A stretch of 64,000 bases of DNA from Zhengitettix transpicula. Its lineage: Eukaryota; Arthropoda; Insecta; Orthoptera; Tetrigidae. The notes under the pieces were generated by a model. That model did not search any database. It saw nothing but the letters and a program-made list of their open reading frames with translations, and was not told the origin of the DNA. Location: assembly GCA_037074705.1 (NCBI GenBank), contig CM073590.1, forward strand, positions 239,911,101 to 239,975,100. The letters run 5' to 3'. This document shows positions 55,962 to 64,000 of this stretch, piece after piece. The number at the start of each line of letters is the position of its first letter. The stretch's first letter is position 1. Both the position numbers and the translations under genes were made by a program.

Positions 55962-56480
55962 GAACGTCTGCGAGAGCAATTCTCTCGCAGGCAGAACCTT
56001 CTCCGAGAGGCGGAGAGGGCTGGCTACCTTTGGGGATGCCTTCTCTGTTTTTGAAATAAAGTTCTCACAATCCGAGGCACCTCGGCCTGTTTCGAGAGCT
56101 GTGTGTCACAGACCCTGGGCATACGGTAAGAGCTGTTCTCTGTTCCCATTGGAACATTCGCCGACTAGCTGCCTCCTAAACTGGTCGAGTCACGGATAAG
56201 GGAGTGCTGCGTCCCCCCACAGCAAACCTCTATCCCGCCATCGGGAAGGGCGTGGGACAAGTAGCCAATGCCCGACCTACCTGATGCGGGTTTTCTTGGG
56301 TTAATCCTGAATCACTTTTAGACGAATTGCTGGATAGGATCCTTAAAAACCCCAGCCCGGGGGCCTTAGTTAACCATTGGCTACCTTCCTACACCCTTCC
56401 GCATCCCCCCTTTCACTCCCTTTTCTATGCTATAAGAGGGGAGTAGCCACTATGTGGATTAACCTATACATAGCTTGTCT
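55962..56480 (+). mobile_element. R-family A-tailed retroposon, copy 10 (near full length)
   Basis: 5' CTGCGAGAGCAATTCTCTCG and GCAGAACCTTCTC, full body, 3' end GTGGATTAACCTATACATAG without a clear A tail because the next copy follows. Confidence 0.75.
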
Positions 56481-56518
56481 ACACGTTCTTCTTCGTCTAG
56501 GAATTCCGGAACGGAAAG

Positions 56519-57026
56519 AAAGTCTCCGAGGGCTACACTGTCGCAGGCAGAACCTTCTACGAGGGACCATTGGGGATGCCTTCTCCTCTCTCCGTTTTTG
56601 AAATAAAGTTCCCACAAGTCAAGGCACCTCGGCATGTTTTGAGAGGTTTTCAGACCTTGGGCATACGGTAAGAGCTTTTTCTGTTCCCATTGGAACAACA
56701 GTCGGCCAAATGCCTTCTAAACTGGTCAAGGCACGCCGAGGGGAATGCTGTGACCCCACAGCAAACTCTTCTCCCGCAATCGGAAGGGCGTGGGACAAGT
56801 ACCCAATGCCCGACCTACCTGATGCAGGATTTTTTAGGGTTTTCCCTGCATTACTTTTTGGCGAATGCCGGGTAGGATCCTTAAACTATAACCCGGGGGC
56901 CGTAGTTAAACCTTCGTTACCTTCCTCTACCCTTCCGCATCCCCCCTTTCAAATCCCTTCCTATGCTGTTAAAGGGGAGTTGCCACCATGTGGATCCCCC
57001 TCATGCAGCCTGATACCTTAAAAAAA
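56519..57026 (+). mobile_element. R-family A-tailed retroposon, copy 11 (near full length)
   Basis: Starts AAGTCTCCGAGGGCTACACT, GCAGAACCTTCTACGAGGGA, and ends CATGCAGCCTGATACCTTAA then A7. Lies head-to-tail with copy 10, about 40 bp apart, so they form a tandem dimer. Confidence 0.8.
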
Positions 57027-58079
57027 GCAAGGAACCTCCGGAGTATCCCATCGACCTCTTAACTTGTTGGTGTCGCATTTATTTTTTCGCTGACTGAGCA
57101 TTATTCGAATTTACGGCTTATTGCAAGCACGGACGCGTGTGTTACCGTAGGATCGCGGCTCTTCTACGTGGTGACGGGGGCTGAATCTGCATATGTAAAT
57201 GGGCGTTGACCATAACTGAACTTCAATCTGCATCACAAACAACCGACGCGATGCGATACACTGAAAACGTGGACTTTGATGGCCGTGAGTTTTATTCGGC
57301 CATTTAAGCGAGTAATGACGTTTTTTCTTCACCATTTTGCATATTTATTGGGAGGAGAGCTTCCGGTAACACTGACTTCAGAAAACGAAGAAGGCCTTTT
57401 CCTTCTTTTACTTCTGCGGCTTCGTGACTTCGTCGTGACTTCCTTCCTTCCTTCTAATACTTCCTCGCTGCGGTTGAGTTAGTAGGAAAAAAAAGGGAAT
57501 GATGATATTGAACCTTGTTACCTTGAGGATTTAAAAAGCTTGACCCTTATAAGGGGACGTGATTTTGTTGACAAAACAAAAATGTTGATTCAAATGGACA
57601 AGATTTGGATCAGATATTAAATACTTCAATTCAGTAAAATGGGGGGGGGAAGGTATTATTGTTTAATAACACCCACAGAAACGACACAGCATCCACCGTG
57701 GACGAAACCTGGACAACCCCGGAAGTGGAACAAGAAATAAACCTTTTTTTGCTCGTTGTGGATTCTGAAGACTGGCCGTAGAAAAAATAATAAATCGGAA
57801 AAAACATTAAAAGATCTCCCACTCTGATCCCACTGGAACAGTCGGCCATCTGCCTCCAAACGGTGATAGAGACATGAAGACGGAAATTCTGCATCAGGGG
57901 CTTCGTATAAAAGGACAGAAAAAGAAATCTATCTGAGGAACATATAACTGTTAAAAATGGTAAGAAATGGGAACGAAGAAAGAAAGGGATGTTATATAAT
58001 CGAAAGTAGACGTAACTTTATAATCGGAAAAGGTAGAAAACCTTTAAGGAAACGAATATATATATATTTCTTTTAATAC
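57027..58079. other. Unassigned sequence with a small R-family fragment
   Basis: 57825-57895 matches the R body (CCCACTGGAACAGTCGGCC, CTGCCTCC) over about 70 bp. Frames elsewhere are unrecognised. Confidence 0.4.
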
Positions 58080-58220
58080 TTACATTTAAGGAATAATAAA
58101 TATAGCCAAATACAGACAAAAAAAGGGTAATATAAATACCACACAACGTTTCTGGGATCCATGTTCCCTTTCGTCAGGTTGCTAATAAGAGCCTAGAGCG
58201 ACACAACTGCACTATCAACA
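58080..58220 (-). mobile_element. Family A hammerhead element, left half
   Basis: ATATAGCCAAATACAGACAA, GGGTAATATAAATACCACAC, then the ribozyme and GAGCCTAGAGCGACACAACT. The right half is not found nearby. Confidence 0.55.
58138..58183 (-). ncRNA. Hammerhead ribozyme-like motif, family A (intact core)
   Basis: AAC-CTGACGA, stem II GGGA...TCCC with loop ACATGGA, GAAAC, GTT, GTGTGG. Confidence 0.55.
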
Positions 58221-58890
58221 TCAGTTTTACTTGTTATAAAAAAAAAATTATCCACACTTATGGAGAATTAATAAGCTAAAAATAAACTACGTCACTTTTT
58301 AATAAATAATTAATTCACTTTCAAAATATTTATAAACGTCTCGTGGATCTACTATAAAATTTAACGTCTCCTTTACATGCAAGGATAAAATCAAGTTTTT
58401 ATATTCAAGCGCAGTCTTTAGTCAGTTTACATTTGAACTTCCTCCATTACTCTCAAGTGTCGCCTTATCTTCTTCTTCTTTTTTTCTATTTTTTTAAAAA
58501 AATAAAATTTCCTTGCTTCTCCAAGCTGATCTTGTTCTTTTACAAACAATTTCTTCTTATTCTTCTTTTATTCTTTTTAAAAAGGTCTTCCTTTTAGAAG
58601 CGGAAATTAAACTCCATGTATTTCCAGCAGTTTGAACCCTTTCCCCCCCCCCTACAGCTCCGGGGGAGGTTCTATAATTAACTTCCTCTCTTCACTATTA
58701 ACCTACGTCATATCTACAATACACACACACACACACACACACCGTGTCCGTAAGTATATTATTATTTTTTTGCATGTGTATTTTTTTAAAAAGAAGGAGG
58801 CATGGAATAGTGGACCCATTACAATATTTTATACTAAGATGTTCTGAACGTTATGACTAGGGGGGGGGGGGATTTTTTTTGTATCCGCGC
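58221..58890. other. Unassigned sequence
   Basis: T-rich, with a CA run at 58720-58742 and G10-12 near 58861. No gene. Confidence 0.4.
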
Positions 58891-59455
58891 ACGCTGGATG
58901 ACGTCATCAACCTCTCAGAATCTCAAGGTTAACGTTTAAACAGTGTGACTTTCCTCTGTTCCTTTTTCCGTAATTAAATAAAAGAGAAATATTTTCACTG
59001 AATAAAAAGTATAATTTTATCCAGCGATACTCCATCGAATGATGATAAAAAACAATACGAAATACTTTACGATCCTTGAGGAAAATGTAAGTTAATTTTC
59101 GCCGCCATATTAGTGACTCCAATATGGCGACTATTTGTTTACATTGTGAATCTAACTAAGAATTTAATCTTTGGTAATGTCTGAAGACTGAGGGACAATT
59201 ATATCCTGCAGTAGTCAAGGAGTATATTTAAGAAGAAATTCGTAGGTGTGTTTGTAGGGACTGATGCAATAAAATTCAATGTATTTTACAGCTGTTGAAT
59301 TAATGAACTATCAGGTGGAAAGTGTGTAGGGAACTAGGAACAGTTAGATCTAGGTTAAACTCACTTCTTGATTAAAGATTAATATAGAATTAAATAATTT
59401 TCCGGGTTTATATAAATAAGTACACGTGGCAACGCCGCGGCACACACAGACAGTA
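58891..59455 (+). mobile_element. H-family repeat, copy 4
   Basis: From CGCACGCTGGATGACGTCAT to ACACGTGGCAACGCCGCGGC. Contains GCCGCCATATTAG and CCAATATGGCGAC in inverted pair. Confidence 0.6.
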
Positions 59456-59689
59456 GTTTATAAAATAGGTCACTAAAATAACATCGTCCCAGAATTTGGC
59501 TAAACGATTTGGGAGAAAACCGTAAATCAGGAAACCACAACCCCTGCCCCTGCCCACCGAGGGATCTGCAACCTTCCAAACTAGACCCACCTCGTTAAAG
59601 AGAGAACCCGTCTGTTGGACTTGGAAAAATAGAGTACGGATGATTTAAAACAAGCCACGATAAATAACATTAAAATAAATCTAATAATA

Positions 59690-60160
59690 CTTAAACGAAC
59701 CCCTTAATTTCATAATTTGTCTTATAAATTATTTTCCTCAAGGATCGTAAAGTATTTCGTATTGTTTTATCATCATTCGATGGAGTATCACTGGATAAAA
59801 TTATACTTTTAATTCAGTGAAAATATTTCTCCTTTATTTAATTACGGAAAAAAGGAACTATTTCCTTCGTTCGTCGCGTAGTAACGTCTCTCCGTTTTCT
59901 CGCGTGACGTTACGGTCTCTTTTGAGCCGCAGTAATTTAACACAAAATCATCACACTTTTCAATTATAATTCTTTCCACATTTATGCTAGGGGGTTTCTC
60001 ACCCCCCCCCCCCCACCTTCCCTCACAGGACCGTTTCTCGTGTTTTGAAGAATATGTGTACCAATTTTTGTTGCAATCCGCGCACGCGTTAATATTTGTA
60101 TAGAGAGTAACGTAAATACATACATACATACATCCATTTTTATTATATAGAAGGTAGATA
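59690..60160 (-). mobile_element. H-family repeat, copy 5 (inverted, opposite half)
   Basis: Contains the complement of the part missing from copy 4, ending in a CATACATACATACAT run and TTTTATTATATAGAAGG, the inverse of the start of the 11.5-kb copy. Together copies 4 and 5 form an inverted pair with about 235 bp between. Confidence 0.55.
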
Positions 60161-60648
60161 GGCCACGAAAACCAGACGGTATTGTTGAGGGAGATGAGCA
60201 GGATGTGTTTCATTTGTATGTTGGTAAACCTGCTCTAGTTCTCGTCCACTAAATATCCGCCTAGAAGATAAACAAGTAAGCGGACGATTTATTTCACTAT
60301 AGGGACAACAGATTAGCTCATTCCCCTTTTTTCCCCACCCGTAGTTTCAACAAGGGTATACTTTATACAGAGACGTTTTATATTTTATAATTTCAAGCCT
60401 TCTAAAGGTCACAAAACACAAGGGAAAAGTCTGATGAAAAAATTAAAATTACTGCATAATCGTCACGAAAAAAAAAAGATTTATATCGATTAAGTGGATG
60501 ATTGCCTGTTGATTGTATATTTATTTATCTAATCAGTTTAATTTTTAACTCTGTCCATTTTTATTTTATTCTTTTAAGTAGTCACGAGACGTGACTTTAA
60601 AATAACCGCCAGAAAGAAAAATTCATCTCCAAAGAATATTTTATTTTT
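60161..60648. other. Unassigned AT-rich sequence
   Basis: No gene or repeat family recognised. Confidence 0.4.
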
Positions 60649-60868
60649 AGGGTAACAGGCTACATGAGGGTAATCCACATAGTGGCAACTCCCCTTCAAT
60701 AGCATAGAAAGGGATCTGAAAGGGGGGGATGCGGAAGGGTAGAGGAAGGTAGCCAAGGGTTAACTCGGGCCCCCCGGGCTATGGTTTAAGGATCCTACCC
60801 GGCAATTCGCCTAAAAGTAATGCAGGGAAAACCCTACAAAAACCTGCATCAGGTAGGTCGGGCATTGG
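60649..60868 (-). mobile_element. R-family A-tailed retroposon, copy 12 (5'-truncated)
   Basis: Starts TTTTTAGGGTAACAGGCTAC (tail complement) and stops at GGTCGGGCATTGG. Confidence 0.8.
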
Positions 60869-61322
60869 TTACAGCTCGAGTCTTTCACTCAAGGTTCTGA
60901 TTCACTAAAACGTCCTATACTTTGGATTTTCAAAAAGTTAAACGTATTAACTTATTTAACTACCTCATAATTTTTCAAATATTAATCAGTCCTTCAGCAA
61001 TATATTTTAAAAATCACGACTGTATGAATAAAATGGACAAAATTACAGTTAAGTGTAAAGATTGTCATAAATGTTTTACTATTTTTTTTACAAAATACCT
61101 CTGGTAACTTAAATTAAATAAACAAGTCAAGTTCTAAGTCTTTACACTGAGAAACGAGAAGCCGTTTAATTTTTACGGAGTTCTTAAAAGCATCCATTCG
61201 TAACGATTAATGTCGGAATTATAAATATTAAATGACACAAACTATGTATAATAATAATAATAATAATTTGAAATTGAATATCAGACGCTTAAATAGAGGC
61301 AGCAGAGGCAGCCCGAAAGGCC
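60869..61322. other. Unassigned AT-rich sequence
   Basis: An ATA repeat lies at about 61250-61266. No gene recognised. Confidence 0.4.
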
Positions 61323-61702
61323 CAGGCACTCAAACGGAAAGAGATAATTCGGATTCATTCAGAGATAATGTTTAATACTGAATGTTCCGTTGGCTCATCG
61401 TGTCATGGTATGAAAAATTCAGAGATTAAAATTATAATCGGATTTTTTATTCTCTCTCTTGAGGAATAAAAAAGAGGGGAGGGGGAATATTGACAAATAT
61501 CAATACAGCTCAGTTAAAGTCTTTTTCTAGAGTGAAAATACGTGATGGTGATTTAAATAATAGAAACCAGGACGTTACGGTTAAGTAACAGAAATACCTG
61601 GAACGTTTTTTTTAAAAAAAAAATATGGAAAAGGAGAAGAGCTTGAAAACAAAATAATATAGTGGAGAAATATGGTAAGACATAAAGACGAGTAAATGTG
61701 AA
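61323..61702 (+). repeat. 380-bp direct repeat, copy 1
   Basis: CAGGCACTCAAACGGAAAGA, AGAGATAATGTTTAATACTG, TTCCGTTGGCTCATC, AATACCTGGAACGTTTTTTT and AAGACATAAAGACGAGTAAA are all repeated in the same order at 62559-62940. Confidence 0.8.
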
Positions 61703-62558
61703 AGTTTTAATGTCATTGCTTCATTTAGTTTATCTTTACTATTACCCAGATTTTATTCTCTGGAAATATCCACCTGTGACAAAGACCTCCTAATGTTTTT
61801 TCTGTTTGTGAATGATTATTTAAATTACCAACGTGTGCACTTTACGCTTCCCCCTCCCCTATACGTCTGTAAGTATATGCAGAGGGTTCTTTTCCCTTTC
61901 TTCCCTCCAGCGCACTTCTTCTCCTCACACACTAATTTACTCTGGGAACTATTGTACCGTACCCGTACGGTTCATAACTTTTGAATGAGGCGTTTCCGGA
62001 CCCCCTTTGCTTCTCTTTTATTTCGAATTACTTCTTTTGTCCTACCTCCGGGGGTATCCCCTTAAAAAAATGGTTATTGTTTAACGTACTGTGTACACAA
62101 CACGCCCACAAATATATGTGTGCGTGTTTATTCAACCCATTTAAGATTAATATGAACCCCCCCCCTTCCTTCCCTCACCCCTTTCCGTCCGTCCGCCGCC
62201 CACCCCCTTAGGCTCGTCTGGATACGCCTTCGTGTCCACAGAAAGGTTTGTGGTGCTCAATTCAAACCATTGTCTCTGGTAATGTTAGGTAAATCCATCA
62301 ACAGTTCCATGGTCAACATTATTACGCCTTCTAGATGGACGTTTGAAAAAAATTCCTCGAGTGTTGGCTGTGAAGGATTCAAGTGACACAACCTAAACTT
62401 ATTAATCTGTCATTTAAAATTTAGCTCAAGTGTTTAATTATCACCCGATAAACGAGGGGTGAAAGAATTATAGTAAGATTAATATATTTTTTTTAAAAAA
62501 AACCCTGTCCATAGCTGCTACACTTCTCAGACTACCAGAAAACGTCATCAGAGAACAG
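61703..62558. other. Unassigned sequence
   Basis: C-rich and CA-rich stretches at 62150-62210 resemble the 24.8-kb repeat only in short blocks. Two frames (61793-61984, 61981-62211) are unrecognised. Confidence 0.35.
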
Positions 62559-62940
62559 CCAAGGCACTCAAAATGAAAGAGATAATTCTAATACACTCAG
62601 AGATAATGTTTAATACTGAATATTCCGTTGGCTCATGTTAAGAGATGAAAAATTCAGAGATTAAAATTATTATTATCTGATTTTTGTTGTCCCCCTTGAG
62701 GAATAAAAAGGCAGGAGATTGAAATGAAAAATATCAAAACAGTTATTAAAGTCTTTTTCTCAAGTCACAACACGAAAAATTCATGGTGATTTAAAATAAT
62801 AGAAACGTGGAAATTACGGTTAAGTAAAAGAAATACCTGGAACGTTTTTTTTAATAAAAATGTGGTGTTGGCGAAGAGCTGAAGAAAAAAATAATAAAGT
62901 GGAGAAATATGGTAAGACATAAAGACGAGTAAATGAGAAT
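62559..62940 (+). repeat. 380-bp direct repeat, copy 2
   Basis: Matches copy 1 with scattered substitutions and small indels. It runs directly into the non-LTR remnant at 62960, so the repeat may be an upstream part of that element. Confidence 0.8.
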
Positions 62941-62959
62941 AGATCCGACATTAAAGATT

Positions 62960-63170
62960 TTAAGGCAACTGAACCAGACACATTCTAAGGAGAAATTATT
63001 TACTTTTCGACACCATGGAAGGACGGAAGGAAGGACACAAAGATGAAGGTTCCAGGTCGTCGTGGAGGAAGAAGACTACAGCTGCTAGAGGACTTGAAGG
63101 AAGAAGATAAGGGACAGGGCAAGGTGGAGAAGGAAATTTACAGACACTTAATAATAATTATGATCGAATA
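62960..63170 (+). mobile_element. Non-LTR retrotransposon ORF C-terminal remnant
   Basis: In one frame RHILRRNYLL, then in another KVPGRRGGRRLQLLEDLKEE. The pattern I-L-R-R-N-x-L-L ... G-x-R-x-G-R-R-R-x-Q-L-L-x-D-L-K-E is the C-terminal signature of a frequent arthropod non-LTR family. Frameshifts and stops are present; the reverse transcriptase core is absent. Confidence 0.6.
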
Positions 63171-63700
63171 CGTTAATTATAATTTCCGCTGGAATTAAGA
63201 TGCGTCATTATGAAAATATACGGACAGTGAACAAATAAAAAATTGTAATATTAAGAAATAAAAATATGTTTTGTGCAAAATAATATTGAATATAATGTAA
63301 AGTGTTGTGCTTATTTATTCATAATGTTGAGTGCATAATTTTTTTCCCCCATCGTCCCCAAACCTGTCCCCATCCATCCGTTGGTCTGTTCGCTTCAACT
63401 TCCGTCCCCGCGAGTTCAAACTGGTCTAGGGACAGCTGTTCAGAAGTAATTACCCCTAATACATTAATTATTACGCAGCAGCGAAATTCCCCACACACGC
63501 GGCGCGAAACTGAATACGTAAACGATGCAGAGCTGCTCAAAATATGGCGACACGATCCATGTTTTTGCTACTAATAGTATTTGATTTCTGCGCCACTACA
63601 TTTGCAATTGGTTCGAGGATTTTGCGCCACCTCGCCTTTCTGTTTTTTTTTTTTTTGCTTTCGCGAATTACAATCACTTTGCAATCAGCGCCGACTCCAC
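63171..63700. other. Unassigned sequence
   Basis: AAAATATGGCGACAC at 63538-63553 fits a YY1-type motif. A 55-codon frame starting at 63544 has a hydrophobic start but looks fortuitous. Confidence 0.35.
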
Positions 63701-63960
63701 CCTGGTATTGACACTGCGCAGTGCGTACTGCGCATGTCGTGACGTCATCGGCTGACATCTCGTGACTCTCGTCGAGATCCAGACAAAAATAAAGTTGTAA
63801 TTATCTAAAGACTTTTCGATATTGAATTGAGATTTACGGGACTGTAATTCGAAAAGATCGCTTGACACGTGTGCGTGGAAGGTAGCAGCCACGGTGCATC
63901 GGAAGGGGTCACGTGATGATATAAAATGGCTGCGTGCGCTCAACGCAGCCGGGTGAATAA
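63700..63960 (+). promoter_or_regulatory. Promoter-like segment at the right edge
   Basis: ACTGCGCAGTGCGTACTGCG (NRF-1-like half-sites, 63713-63732), a consensus CRE TGACGTCA at 63740-63747, an E-box TCACGTGA at 63909-63916 and TATAAAA at 63920-63926 lie in order on the plus strand. G+C rises here. If real, transcription would start just before the window's end and run out to the right. No coding region is visible yet. Confidence 0.3.
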
Positions 63961-64000
63961 TAAGCCCTGAGTACATCTTTTGCACACCAATAAGATTACA

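Noticed and set aside
57690..57720. GGACGAAAC hammerhead half at 57.7 kb
   Set aside because: GAAAC is followed by CTGG rather than GTH, and no CTGANGA lies upstream.
63544..63711. 55-codon frame with signal-peptide-like start
   Set aside because: The hydrophobic run comes partly from a T14 tract and the start ATG lies inside a YY1-like motif; no other coding evidence.

Overview
This window reads as repeat-dense, intron- or intergenic-type nuclear DNA of a metazoan, most likely an arthropod. The evidence is AT-rich base composition, no operon-like ORF packing, many microsatellites, tRNA-derived SINEs, several decayed non-LTR retrotransposons (Jockey-like, and RTE-like with GAA tails) and many interspersed repeats. 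I cannot fix the species. No ORF here convinces me as a host protein gene: the long ones are reading frames through transposon remnants or tandem repeats.

The strongest signal is hammerhead ribozyme-like cores scattered across the window on both strands: CTGANGA, then stem II, then GAAA, then ACGTH. By eye about 17 dispersed copies keep the whole core, a similar number are decayed, and a 15-copy array lies at 21.6-22.6 kb. GAAA is followed by the palindrome ACGT, so stem III is very short, as in the short-stem-III hammerheads of Penelope-like elements, retrozymes and some animal satellites. At least four sequence families are visible. Family A has a CTGACGA core and the tail CGTTGTGTGG (8.5, 10.2, 10.7, 12.8, 32.4, 35.2, 50.1-50.4 and 58.1 kb). 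Family B has a GATACC/GGTATC stem II (31.9, 37.2 and 38.6-39.1 kb). A third has a GTACGAATTC stem II (36.3-36.8 kb, related at 32.7 kb). A fourth has GTCCC/GGGAC-like stems (3.3-4.1, 16.3-16.7, 18.1-18.7, 26.3-26.9, 29.5 and 45.1 kb). They occur as tandem dimers or trimers (16.4, 36.2, 38.6, 44.8 kb) and as convergent inverted pairs at the two ends of small TIR elements (3.2-4.2, 8.5, 10.6, 18.1-18.8, 26.2-27.0, 31.9-32.1, 50.0-50.5 kb).

The second abundant component is an A-tailed, 5'-truncated retroposon family ('R' here) with 12 main copies: 5.9, 13.7, 15.1, 17.7, 19.5, 28.7, 41.3, 44.3, 51.3, 56.0, 56.5 and 60.6 kb. The third is a Helitron-like or unclassified family ('H') at 11.5, 54.1-55.3 and 58.9-60.2 kb; two copies form a 1.2-kb palindrome. 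Non-LTR remnants lie at 17.9, 19.8, 22.9, 29.9, 30.6, 39.4 and 63.0 kb, and tRNA-like SINEs at 8.9, 37.8 and 51.7 kb. Other tandem arrays are a 446-bp triplicate (33.7 kb), a 141-bp x7 array (42.1 kb), a T-rich minisatellite (48.6 kb) and a 66-bp x8 array whose unit contains an LTR-retrotransposon-type primer-binding site (52.0 kb).

Promoter-like sequence (CRE, E-box, TATA) occurs at the right edge, and CpG-richer gene-free patches lie at 0.6-1.4, 7.1-7.9, 18.9-19.0 and 35.4-36.0 kb. Nothing in these can be assigned to a gene from sequence alone.
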